Origin: Qaidamihabitans albus
Lineage (GTDB): Bacteria > Actinomycetota > Actinomycetes > Mycobacteriales > Pseudonocardiaceae
Assembly (NCBI RefSeq): GCF_016464705.1
Contig: NZ_JAEHOB010000024.1
Coordinates: 1 to 63,177 of the forward strand
Reading direction: 5' to 3'
DNA: 63,177 nt
Shown: positions 17,739-28,794 of the stretch, in pieces
How positions within the stretch are numbered: position 1 is the first letter of the stretch
How the letters are laid out: the number at the start of each line of letters is the position of its first letter
The notes under the pieces: model-generated
The model's input: only the letters and a program-made list of their open reading frames with translations
Told to the model about the DNA's origin: nothing
The model's database searches: none
Translations under genes and position numbers: made by a program

Positions 17739-18997
17739 CCGCCCTGGCCCCGCCGGTAGGTCTGGCCGATCCACTTCGGTACCCGCAACCGTTGCGCGGC
17801 CAGCGAGAGCACCAGCAGCGTCACCACGTACGGGGTCGCGCCGACCAGCTCGGGCGGCACCTGGTCGCTGGCGACGAACCAGAGGATGAACGCGGCACCG
17901 AGCACCGTGGCCACACCGGCGACCGCGTAGCGCTTCGCGCGGACCTGGACCACGGCGAGCACCAGCAGGCCGATCCCGAGCAGCAGGAGCAGCGCGTGCA
18001 CGGCGTCCTCCCCGCGCAGCTGCATCGCGTCGGTGTAGCCGAACAGCCCGGCACCGGCCGCGACACCTCCGGGCCGCCAGTTGCCGAAGATCATCGACGC
18101 TAGCCCGATGTAGCCGCGGCCGCCGGTCTGCCCGTCGCGGAACTGGCTCGACGCCACCGCGAGGATCGCACCACCGAGCCCGGCCAGCGCCCCGGACATC
18201 GTGATCGCCGCGTACTTGTACTTGTAGACGTTCACGCCGAGCGACTCGGCGGCGGGCGGCGACTCGCCGCACGAGCGCAGCCGGAGCCCGAACGGCGTCC
18301 GCCACAGCACGTATCCCGTCACCACGAACAGCACGGCCGCGAGCAGCGTCAGCAGGGACACGTCCGTCGTGAGGCCGCGCAGCAGCCCGGCGAGGTCGCT
18401 GACGAAGAACCAGCCCTTGTCCTCGATGCCGCCGAGCAGCGACGACAGGCCCGGCACGGACACGTGCGCGACGTCGTCGATCGGTGGCGACTGCTTCTGC
18501 CCGCCGCCGGGGGCGTCGGTGAAGTACAGCTTCGCCAGGAACAGCGTCGCCCCCGGCGCCACCAGGGTGATCGCGACACCGGAGATGATGTGGTCGACGC
18601 CGAAGGTCACCGTCGCGACCGCGTGGATGAGCCCGCCGACGGCGCCGAGCGCGACGCCGAGCAGGACGCCTGCCCACGGGCCCCACTGGTAGCCGGCGAA
18701 ACCGGCGCCCCAGGTGCCGAGCACCATCATGCCCTCTAGACCGATGTTGATGACGCCGGCGCGCTCCGACCACAGCCCGCCGAGGCCGGCCAGGGCGATC
18801 GGCACCGCCGCGGTGAGCGCGGCGGCGACCGTGCCGCTGGAGGTCAGGTTGCCCGCGCCGGTCAGCAGCCGCACCAGTGACACCACCAGTACCGCCGCGA
18901 TCGCGATGTAGAAGTAGACCATCGGCGACAGCCGCCGCTTGCGCCGCGCCGGTACGGCGATCTCGTCGACCCCGACGCTCAGCCCGCTCGCGCTCAC
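17735..18997 (-). CDS. Nucleoside ABC transporter permease (second)
   Basis: 420-residue membrane protein of the BPD_transp_2 (RbsC/YufQ-like) family, with roughly 9-10 hydrophobic segments from residue 28 on and a hydrophilic N-terminal tail of about 25 residues. It pairs with the permease gene upstream, which it overlaps by 4 bp (GTGA). Features such as GVINIGLEGMMVLG are typical of nucleoside permeases of the BmpA class. It acts with the ATPase at 20106 and the lipoprotein at 21711. Confidence 0.94.
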   Translation of the reverse strand: MSASGLSVGVDEIAVPARRKRRLSPMVYFYIAIAAVLVVSLVRLLTGAGNLTSSGTVAAALTAAVPIALAGLGGLWSERAGVINIGLEGMMVLGTWGAGFAGYQWGPWAGVLLGVALGAVGGLIHAVATVTFGVDHIISGVAITLVAPGATLFLAKLYFTDAPGGGQKQSPPIDDVAHVSVPGLSSLLGGIEDKGWFFVSDLAGLLRGLTTDVSLLTLLAAVLFVVTGYVLWRTPFGLRLRSCGESPPAAESLGVNVYKYKYAAITMSGALAGLGGAILAVASSQFRDGQTGGRGYIGLASMIFGNWRPGGVAAGAGLFGYTDAMQLRGEDAVHALLLLLGIGLLVLAVVQVRAKRYAVAGVATVLGAAFILWFVASDQVPPELVGATPYVVTLLVLSLAAQRLRVPKWIGQTYRRGQGG

Positions 18998-20106
18998 TGG
19001 TGCACCTCCTCACGCGCCGTGCCGAGCGCGCGGCCGACGTCCCGCTGCTCCAGCCGCAGCCGGTAGCGCCGCATCAGCTCGTAGGCGATCACGACGGACA
19101 GCACGATCACGCCCTGCATGATGATGACGATCTCCTTGGGCACCCCGGAGAGATCGAGCACGTTCGAGGTCTGGTCGAGCGTTCCCCACAGCAGCGCGGC
19201 GAACGCCATGCCCACCGGGTGGTTCCTGCCGAGCAGGGCGATCGCGATCCCGGTGAAGCCGATTCCCGCGGGGAAGTCCAGCGCGTAGGAGTAGGACGCG
19301 CCGAGCAGCTGCGGCATGCCGACCAGGCCGGCGGCCGCGCCGGAGAGCAGCATGCTGGCCAGGACCATCTTCTTGACGTTTACGCCGCTGGCCACCGCGG
19401 CCGACTCGGACTGGCCGGTCGCCTTGAGGTCGAAACCGAACCGGGTGCGGTTGAGCATGAACCAGTAGACGACACCGACCAGCGCGGCGAGCACGATCAG
19501 CCCGAAGACGTCCGAGGACGAGCCCGGATAGCCGAAGCCGGGCACCCGGCCGCCCTCGCTGATCGTGGGCGTGCCGATGTTGTTGCTGCCGGCCACGGTC
19601 ACGGCCAGCCGGTCCGGATTGAGCAGGAAGGCCACCAGTGCGGTCGCCACGGCGTTCAGCATGATCGTGGAGATGACCTCGCTGACCCCGCGGGTGACCT
19701 TGAGGAAGCCGGCGATACCGGCCCAGACCGCGCCGACCAGCATCGCGGCGGCGATCGTCATCGCGATCCGGAGGAACGAGGGCAGCGCGTCCATGAAGGA
19801 CGTTCCGGCGAGCGCGGCGGCCAGCATCGCGGCGAGCCGGTACTGCCCGTCCACGCCGATGTTGAACAGCCGCATCTTGAAGCCGATCGCCACCGCGACC
19901 GCCGAGAGGTAGTAAGTCGTCGCGCTGTTCAGCGAGTTCGCCGCGGTACGCGGCCGTTCCAGGGAGCCCACCATCGCCTCGGCGACCTCCAGCGGCGGGT
20001 GCCCGGTGACCGACAGGATCAGCGCGCACACCAGCAACGCGAACACGAGCGCGCCGGCCGGTGCCGCGAGGCCGAGGTAGATCGCCCGTGGCGACAACCG
20101 TCCCAT
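18994..20106 (-). CDS. Nucleoside ABC transporter permease (first)
   Basis: 370-residue membrane protein of the same BPD_transp_2 family, beginning MGRLSPRAIYLGL. The conserved RLFNIGVDGQYRLAA loop near residue 75 marks the YufP-like partner. Its ATG overlaps the ATPase stop by one base (TGATG). Together with the second permease it forms the channel of the importer. Confidence 0.94.
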   Translation of the reverse strand: MGRLSPRAIYLGLAAPAGALVFALLVCALILSVTGHPPLEVAEAMVGSLERPRTAANSLNSATTYYLSAVAVAIGFKMRLFNIGVDGQYRLAAMLAAALAGTSFMDALPSFLRIAMTIAAAMLVGAVWAGIAGFLKVTRGVSEVISTIMLNAVATALVAFLLNPDRLAVTVAGSNNIGTPTISEGGRVPGFGYPGSSSDVFGLIVLAALVGVVYWFMLNRTRFGFDLKATGQSESAAVASGVNVKKMVLASMLLSGAAAGLVGMPQLLGASYSYALDFPAGIGFTGIAIALLGRNHPVGMAFAALLWGTLDQTSNVLDLSGVPKEIVIIMQGVIVLSVVIAYELMRRYRLRLEQRDVGRALGTAREEVHQ

Positions 20107-21665
20107 CAGGACACCTCCCCGGCGGCGCCCGTCATCGCGGAGCCCAGCTGCTCCGGCGTGACCGCGCCGGGGTCGTACTCGGCGACGAGCCTGCCGCGCA
20201 GGATCACGCTGAGGCTGTCGGACATGCCGATCAGCTCGTCGAGGTCGGCGGAGATGAGCAGCACCGCGAGGTGCTCGGCGCGCGCCTTGCGGATCTGCTC
20301 CCAGATGGCGGCCTGCGCGCCGACGTCGACGCCGCGCGTCGGGTGGGAGGCGATGAGCAGCACGGGCCGCCCGCTCATCTCCCTGCCGACGATCAGCTTC
20401 TGCTGGTTGCCGCCGGACAGCGCGCCTGCGACCACGTCGATGCCCGGGGTGCGCACGTCGTACTCCTCGACGATCCGTTCGGTGTCGGCCCGCGCACCCG
20501 CCCGGTCCAGCAGCGGCCCGCGCACCGACGGCCTGCTGGTCTGGTGCCCGAGAATCCGGTTCTCCCACAGGGTCGACTCCAGCAGCACGCCCTGGCGGTG
20601 CCGGTCCTCCGGGATGTAGCCGACACCCGCGGAGCGGCGCCTGCGGGTGGAGAGCTTCGTGATGTCCTTGCCGAGCAGGGAGATCCGTCCCGACGCGGGC
20701 GTCCGGATGCCCATCAGGGCCTCGACCAGCTCCGCCTGCCCGTTGCCCTCGACGCCCGCGACGCCGAGCACCTCGCCCGCGTGGATGGTGAACGACATCT
20801 CCGCCAGCACCGTGCGGCCGTCCGGGGCCTGCACGGTCAGTCCCGCCACCTCGAGCACCGGTGTGTCGGTGACCGTGGAGTCGCGCAGCTCGGGCACCGG
20901 CAGCGCGCTGCCCACCATAAGCTCGGCGAGCTGGCGCGCGGTGACCTCGCCGGGCGCCACGCTGCGGACCGTGGTGCCGCGCCGCATGACGGTGATGTCG
21001 TCGGCGACGGAGAGCACCTCGTCGAGCTTGTGCGAGATGAACAGCAGCGTCAGCCCCTCGGCCTTGAGCTCGCGCAGGTTGCCGAACAGCTCGTCGACCT
21101 CCTGCGGCACCAGGACCGCGGTGGGCTCGTCGAGGATGAGGATGCGCGCGCCGCGGTAGAGCACCTTGAGGATCTCGACGCGCTGCCGCTCGCCGACCCC
21201 GAGCTCGTCGACCAGCCGGTCGGGATCGACGCCGAGCCCGTAGCGCGCGGAGATGTCCCTGATCTTCGACCTGGCGGCGGAGAAGTCGAGGCCGAGCCCG
21301 GCACGGGGCTCGTTGCCGAGCACGACGTTCTCGAGCACCGTCAGGTTGTCGGCGAGCATGAAATGCTGGTGCACCATGCCGATGCCCGCGTCGATGGCGT
21401 CCGCGGGGCTGTGCAGCTCGACCGGTTCACCGTTGATGAGGATCGTGCCCTCGTCGGGCCGCTGCATCCCGTAGAGGATCTTCATCAGGGTGGACTTGCC
21501 CGCGCCGTTCTCCCCCACGAGCGCGTGGACGGTCCCGCCGCGCACGCCCACGTTGACGTCGGAGTTCGCGACGACACCGGGAAAACGCTTGGTGATGCCC
21601 CGGAGCTCGACCGCGAACGCTGATTGGGATTCGGTACTGATGTCACACGCTCCTTGCGCGAACAC
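20106..21665 (-). CDS. Nucleoside ABC transporter ATP-binding protein, tandem NBDs
   Basis: 519-residue ATPase with two fused nucleotide-binding domains, as in RbsA and YufO. The first domain has GENGAGKST and the signature VGERQRVEI. The second has a degenerate Walker A (GVEGNGQAE) and a clean LSGGNQQK. The first standard start codon is GTG 21665, but AAGGAG (21655-21650) lies 8 nt before an ATC codon at 21641, from which the protein would begin with the usual-looking STESQSAF. Either start leaves both domains whole. Confidence 0.94.
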   Translation of the reverse strand: MFAQGACDISTESQSAFAVELRGITKRFPGVVANSDVNVGVRGGTVHALVGENGAGKSTLMKILYGMQRPDEGTILINGEPVELHSPADAIDAGIGMVHQHFMLADNLTVLENVVLGNEPRAGLGLDFSAARSKIRDISARYGLGVDPDRLVDELGVGERQRVEILKVLYRGARILILDEPTAVLVPQEVDELFGNLRELKAEGLTLLFISHKLDEVLSVADDITVMRRGTTVRSVAPGEVTARQLAELMVGSALPVPELRDSTVTDTPVLEVAGLTVQAPDGRTVLAEMSFTIHAGEVLGVAGVEGNGQAELVEALMGIRTPASGRISLLGKDITKLSTRRRRSAGVGYIPEDRHRQGVLLESTLWENRILGHQTSRPSVRGPLLDRAGARADTERIVEEYDVRTPGIDVVAGALSGGNQQKLIVGREMSGRPVLLIASHPTRGVDVGAQAAIWEQIRKARAEHLAVLLISADLDELIGMSDSLSVILRGRLVAEYDPGAVTPEQLGSAMTGAAGEVS

Positions 21666-21666
21666 C

Positions 21667-21697
21667 GGCGGGCCCGAGGGATCGCCCCGGGCCCGCC
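21667..21697 (-). terminator. Hairpin between bmpA and the ATPase gene
   Basis: A perfect 10-bp stem GGCGGGCCCG / CGGGCCCGCC with an 11-nt loop lies 13 nt after the bmpA stop. It probably acts as a partial terminator or mRNA stabiliser, giving more binding protein than membrane components, as in many ABC importer operons. Confidence 0.65.
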
Positions 21698-21710
21698 GAC
21701 TGATCCTCGA

Positions 21711-22775
21711 TCAGGTCGTCGAGGGAACCTCGATCTCCCCGGAGATGATCTGCTGCTTGTACTCCTCCAGCTGCGGCGTGATGTCGTCGATCATGCCACC
21801 GCTCGTCGAGTACTCGACGCCACCGGACTCGAGGTCGTAGACCTGCTGCCCGGCCTGGAAATTGCCCTCGCTGACCGACTTGATGAAGTCGTACACCGCG
21901 GTGTCGACGTTCTTCACCATCGACGTCATGATGACGTCCTTGACGTCGGCGAGCGCGGGCTGGTTGTACTGGTCGGAGTCGACGCCGATGCCCTTCGCGC
22001 CCTTGTCCTTGGCCGCCCGGAAGACCCCGCTGCCGGAGCCGCCCGCCGCCGCGTAGACGACGTCGGCGCCCGCGTCGAGCATGCCGTTCGCGGCGGTCTC
22101 GCCCTTCGCGGGATCGTTGAAGCCACCGAAGTCCGGCGGCTGCGTGAGGTACTTCACCTGCACGGTGGCATCCGGCTTGACGGCCTTGACGCCCGCCTTG
22201 TAGCCCGCCTCGAACTTCTGGATCAGCGGCGTGTTCACGCCGCCGACGAAGCCGACGTTGCCCGACTCGCTCTTCAGCGCGGCGGCGGCACCGACCAGGA
22301 ACGAACCCTCGTGCTCGGCGAAGGTCAGGTTCGCGATGTTCGGGCCGGTGTCCGTGCCCTCGGTGAAGTCGTCGACGATCGCGAACTTCACGTCGGGGTA
22401 GTCGGCGGCAACGGCGCCCAGCGGGGCCGCGTAGGCGAAGCCGACCGCGATGACCGTGTTGTAACCGCCCTCGGCGAGCTGGCGCAGCCGGTCCTCCTTC
22501 TGCGCATCGGTCTCGCCCTGGGTGGCCTCCAGCTCGGTCGCCTCGACCCCGAACTCCCCCTTGGCCTTGTCCAGGCCGCGAGCCGCGGAGTCGTTGAAGG
22601 ACTGGTCACCGCGGCCACCGATGTCGTAGGCCAGGCCGATCTTGAGCGCCTCCGAGCCCGAGCCCTCGCCGGAGCCGGTGTCGCCGCCCTCCCCGCCGTC
22701 GGACCCGCAGCCGGCCAGCGCCAGCACGCCGGCCATGGCGATTGCCGCCAGCGTTCCACCACGCATATGCCGCAC
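21711..22775 (-). CDS. Nucleoside-binding lipoprotein, BmpA/PnrA family
   Basis: 354-residue extracytoplasmic solute-binding lipoprotein. The lipobox is LALAGC with C23. An acidic Gly/Ser linker follows, then the BmpA fold (KIGLAYDIGGRGDQSFND near the start, VDSDQY in the second lobe). The GTG at 22775 is chosen because GGGAG lies 8-9 nt before it; an ATG at 22766 is further from the site. It is first in the importer-cdd-deoA operon. Ligand by family: purine or pyrimidine nucleosides. Confidence 0.94.
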   Translation of the reverse strand: MRHMRGGTLAAIAMAGVLALAGCGSDGGEGGDTGSGEGSGSEALKIGLAYDIGGRGDQSFNDSAARGLDKAKGEFGVEATELEATQGETDAQKEDRLRQLAEGGYNTVIAVGFAYAAPLGAVAADYPDVKFAIVDDFTEGTDTGPNIANLTFAEHEGSFLVGAAAALKSESGNVGFVGGVNTPLIQKFEAGYKAGVKAVKPDATVQVKYLTQPPDFGGFNDPAKGETAANGMLDAGADVVYAAAGGSGSGVFRAAKDKGAKGIGVDSDQYNQPALADVKDVIMTSMVKNVDTAVYDFIKSVSEGNFQAGQQVYDLESGGVEYSTSGGMIDDITPQLEEYKQQIISGEIEVPSTT

Positions 22776-23166
22776 GGTGTATCTCCCTCCCCGCTGTTCC
22801 AGCGGACGAACTGAGAACGGCCCGGCTCTCCTGCCGGACCGATCCAGGAACCGTACCGCTCTGTGAGATGGCGGGCACACGCTTGGCGTCCCTGCGTAAC
22901 CTAAATGTTCACTCCGGAGTCGGAGCCGCGATCAGTCACGCACACAGCGTGACGTTCACGCCTTCGAGTGAAGGGCGCGAGAGACGTGCGCCACGTCCCG
23001 CGCGGACCCGATTGTCTGGTCGGTCACAGACGGCAACCCGAGGTTGAGCCGGGCGTATCGCGCAGGTCTAGCATCCCTCGTATCCACGCTCGAGGGCCTT
23101 GACGAGCCAGCCGAAGTCGCGGTCACCCGGGCTTGATCCATCAGCGACGTTGGAGGCCGTACACCG
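22776..23166. other. Divergent intergenic region, bmpA / sdhC
   Basis: 391 bp without a gene. It must hold the promoters of both the nucleoside importer operon and sdhCDAB. The visible structures are CGTGA-CGT-TCACG near 22948 and nearby TTCACTC and GAGTGAA motifs that could be operator half-sites. No convincing -35/-10 pair or RNA element was identified. Confidence 0.6.
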
Positions 23167-23613
23167 ATGTCCACCACTGCGAGCACCGCCGGGGAGGCGG
23201 GGGCAAGCGATCGGGCGGGCGCCTCACGCCGGACCGGGACGTTCTATCGCGGCGACCCCGGAATGTGGTCCTGGGTGCTGCACCGCATCACCGGCGTGCT
23301 CACGTTCTTCTTCCTGTTCGTCCACGTTCTCGACACCGCGCTGGTGCGAGTGTCGCCGAACGCCTACGACGAGGTCATCGAGACCTACAAGAACCCGGTG
23401 GTCAACCTCCTCGAGGTCGCCCTCGTCGGCGCCGTGCTCTACCACGCGCTCAACGGCATCCGGGTACTGCTGGTCGACTTCTGGTCCAGGGGCACGCAGT
23501 TCCAGCGCCCCATGCTGTGGACGATCATCGGCGTCTGGGTACTCGTGATGGTCCCCGGCACCTACTTCATGCTGGAACGCACCGTGAGCGAGTTGTTCGG
23601 AGGCGGCAACTGA
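23167..23613 (+). CDS. sdhC: Succinate dehydrogenase cytochrome b556 subunit
   Basis: 148-residue membrane anchor subunit of complex II. Three transmembrane segments follow a hydrophilic N-terminus of about 30 residues. The HRITGV motif near residue 39 and the heme-ligand histidine in YHALNGIR are present. First gene of sdhCDAB; its stop overlaps sdhD (TGATG). Confidence 0.95.
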   Translation: MSTTASTAGEAGASDRAGASRRTGTFYRGDPGMWSWVLHRITGVLTFFFLFVHVLDTALVRVSPNAYDEVIETYKNPVVNLLEVALVGAVLYHALNGIRVLLVDFWSRGTQFQRPMLWTIIGVWVLVMVPGTYFMLERTVSELFGGGN

Positions 23614-24038
23614 TGACTGCGCAGTCCGAGACGCTGGCCCTGGACAAACCGCGCTCACCGCGCAGGCCGGCCGCGCGCCGCAGCAACTTCGAGCTCTACA
23701 GCTGGGTCTTCATGCGCATCTCCGGCCTCGCGCTGGTGGTGCTGGTGCTCGGCCACCTGTTCATCATGAACATCCTCGACGGCGGGGTGCACCGGCTGAA
23801 CTTCGCCTTCGTCGCAGGCCGCTGGGCCTCCCCGTTCTGGCAGTTCTGGGACCTGGCCATGCTCTGGCTCGCCCAGCTGCACGGCGGCAACGGCCTGCGC
23901 ACGATCATCGACGACTATGCCCGCAGGGACAGCACCCGGTTCTGGCTGAAGATGCTGCTCTACGTCTCGATGGTGCTCATCCTCTTCGTCGGCACCCTCG
24001 TGATCTTCACGTTCGATCCGGACATCCCGGCCAGCTGA
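23613..24038 (+). CDS. sdhD: Succinate dehydrogenase hydrophobic anchor subunit
   Basis: 141-residue second membrane anchor, with three hydrophobic segments. It contains FMRISGLALVVLVLGH near residue 33 and QLHGGNGLRTIIDDY, typical of SdhD in Gram-positive high-GC bacteria. The ATG overlaps the sdhC stop by one base. With SdhC it binds heme and quinone. Confidence 0.95.
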   Translation: MTAQSETLALDKPRSPRRPAARRSNFELYSWVFMRISGLALVVLVLGHLFIMNILDGGVHRLNFAFVAGRWASPFWQFWDLAMLWLAQLHGGNGLRTIIDDYARRDSTRFWLKMLLYVSMVLILFVGTLVIFTFDPDIPAS

Positions 24039-24064
24039 CCACCACCACAGGGAGCGGACTTTCC

Positions 24065-25852
<1,788 letters not shown>

Positions 25853-25853
25853 A

Positions 25854-26642
25854 ATGACTGCCACAGTTTCCGAGGGTGCGCACGACACCTCACAGATCCC
25901 CGCGCCGGAAGGCTCCGTCACCATCACGGTGAAGCTGCTGCGGTTCAACCCGGAGCAGGACTCCGAACCGCACTGGGAGTCCTACGACGTTCCGGCGCTG
26001 CCCACCGACCGGGTGCTGAACCTGCTGTTCAACATCAAGAACTACGTGGACGGCACGCTCGCGTTCCGGCGCTCGTGCGCGCATGGCATCTGCGGGTCCG
26101 ACGCCATGCAGATCAACGGGATAAACCGGCTGGCGTGCAAGGTGCTGGTGAAGGACCTGCTTGGGAAGAAGGACACCGCGGGCAAGCCCCCGGTGGTCAC
26201 CGTCGCCCCGATCAAGGGGCTGCCGACGATGAAGGACCTCTATGTCGACATGGAGCCCTTCTTCGAGGCCTACCGCGCGGTGAAGCCCTACCTCATCGCC
26301 TACGGCAACGAGCCGACCCGGGAGCGGGTGCAGTCGCAGGCCGACCGCGAGCGCTTCGACGACACCACCAAGTGCATCCTCTGCGCGGCCTGCACGTCCT
26401 CCTGCCCGGTGTACTGGGCCGACGGTTCGTACTTCGGGCCCGCCGCGATCGTCAACGCGCACCGGTTCATCTTCGACTCGCGCGACGAGGGCTCCGAGGA
26501 GCGGCTGGACATCCTCAACGACGCCGAGGGCGTGTGGCGCTGCCGCACCACCTTCAACTGCACCGACGCGTGCCCGCGCGGCATCCAGGTGACCAAGGCG
26601 ATCCAGGAGGTCAAGCGCGCCCTGCTCTTCAAGCGCGTCTGA
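25854..26642 (+). CDS. sdhB: Succinate dehydrogenase iron-sulfur subunit
   Basis: 262-residue electron-transfer subunit. The [2Fe-2S] ligands are C75, C80, D83 (aspartate, as in many SdhB) and C95. The later CILCAACTSSCP and CRTTFNCTDACP segments ligate the [4Fe-4S] and [3Fe-4S] clusters. The start is one base beyond the sdhA stop. Two dispersed hairpin elements lie downstream. Confidence 0.98.
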   Translation: MTATVSEGAHDTSQIPAPEGSVTITVKLLRFNPEQDSEPHWESYDVPALPTDRVLNLLFNIKNYVDGTLAFRRSCAHGICGSDAMQINGINRLACKVLVKDLLGKKDTAGKPPVVTVAPIKGLPTMKDLYVDMEPFFEAYRAVKPYLIAYGNEPTRERVQSQADRERFDDTTKCILCAACTSSCPVYWADGSYFGPAAIVNAHRFIFDSRDEGSEERLDILNDAEGVWRCRTTFNCTDACPRGIQVTKAIQEVKRALLFKRV

Positions 26643-26668
26643 GCGGCTGCCATTTCCGCAGGTCACCG

Positions 26669-26714
26669 GTCGTGAGTGCGGAGCCGAGTTCTAACTCGCG
26701 TGCGCACTCACGAC
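26669..26714. repeat. 46-bp dispersed hairpin, copy 4
   Basis: Outer arms GTCGTGAGTG / CACTCACGAC, inner arms CGAGTT / AACTCG, centre CT. It lies 26 bp after the sdhB stop, in the gap to the convergent xylanase gene. The terminal G:C pair is the swapped form also seen in copy 2. Confidence 0.9.
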
Positions 26715-26769
26715 AGGTGACCAGGCACAACGCCGCACCTGCATGGGATCAAGGGCAGGCTCTGACACC

Positions 26770-26854
26770 CGTGAGTGTTCAGCCTCGTCCGGCCGCGGGT
26801 GTCCCGCGGGACCGGGTTGTCCCGTGGACGCCGGAGTTCGGCTGAACACTCACG
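26770..26854. repeat. 85-bp relative of the dispersed hairpin
   Basis: Perfect 15-bp arms CGTGAGTGTTCAGCC (26770-26784) and GGCTGAACACTCACG (26840-26854) enclose 55 bp of GC-rich sequence with its own short inverted repeats. It shares the CGTGAGTG / CACTCACG core with the 46-bp family and lies 6 bp from the xylanase stop. Probable terminator for that gene. Confidence 0.8.
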
Positions 26855-26860
26855 AGCCGC

Positions 26861-28306
<1,446 letters not shown>

Positions 28307-28374
28307 TCAACCGATGACGAAGGGCAACAACCGGAGAGCAGTATGCCGGTGAGACGCAGGTCACGTCAACGGCA

Positions 28375-28386
28375 AGTTTCGAAACT
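28375..28386. promoter_or_regulatory. Xylanase upstream palindrome 1
   Basis: The perfect 12-bp palindrome AGTTTCGAAACT lies 126 bp upstream of the xylanase start. It shares the TTTCG/CGAAA core with the second pair. Palindromes of the CGAAA-TTTCG type have been described upstream of Streptomyces xylanase genes. Confidence 0.55.
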
Positions 28387-28480
28387 ATTTCGGCAGCCTC
28401 GCGAAGCAGAAGTGCGGTCTCGCCAGGAGAGATACCTGCCTGACTCTTCGCTACTCCAGCAGCAGAAAAGGTCGTAGTTC

Positions 28481-28501
28481 CGAAAGTTTCGAAAGCTTTC
28501 G
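28481..28501. promoter_or_regulatory. Xylanase upstream palindromes 2 and 3
   Basis: Two overlapping palindromes, CGAAAGTTTCG (28481-28491) and CGAAAGCTTTCG (28490-28501), lie between the xylanase promoter region and the end of the SCO4848-like gene. Probably operator sites for a sugar-responsive repressor, which is not encoded nearby. Confidence 0.55.
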
Positions 28502-28509
28502 ACCGCCCA

Positions 28510-28752
28510 CTACCTCGCGTCGCCGCGCTTGTGGGCCCGGAGGCCACGCCAGCCGATCACGCCGATGACGGTGCCGAGCGCGAGGGAAACCACGGCGAGG
28601 ATCGCGTGCACGACGAAGAACGAGGTCGGCGACCCGTCGGGGTTCCAGGCGTTGTCGCCGGTCCAGAGGTTGCGGGCGAAGGTGACCCAGATGATCCACG
28701 ACCACACGCCGAAGGCCAGCAGAAAGAGTGACGTAGGGCGAGACATCCGCAT
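28510..28752 (-). CDS. SCO4848-family small membrane protein
   Basis: 80-residue protein with two hydrophobic segments (about 8-24 and 45-66) and a basic C-terminus (RGLRAHKRGDAR). It contains FLLAFGVWSWIIWVTFARN, the recognisable block of the SCO4848 family. In Streptomyces the homologue also lies beside a D-Ala-D-Ala carboxypeptidase gene, as here, where it is divergent by 42 bp. ATG 28752 or 28746 could start. Function unknown. Confidence 0.8.
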   Translation of the reverse strand: MRMSRPTSLFLLAFGVWSWIIWVTFARNLWTGDNAWNPDGSPTSFFVVHAILAVVSLALGTVIGVIGWRGLRAHKRGDAR

Positions 28753-28794
28753 ACCGGGCAGTATCCCCGGACCGGTTCCGGTTAGCCTGCACGG

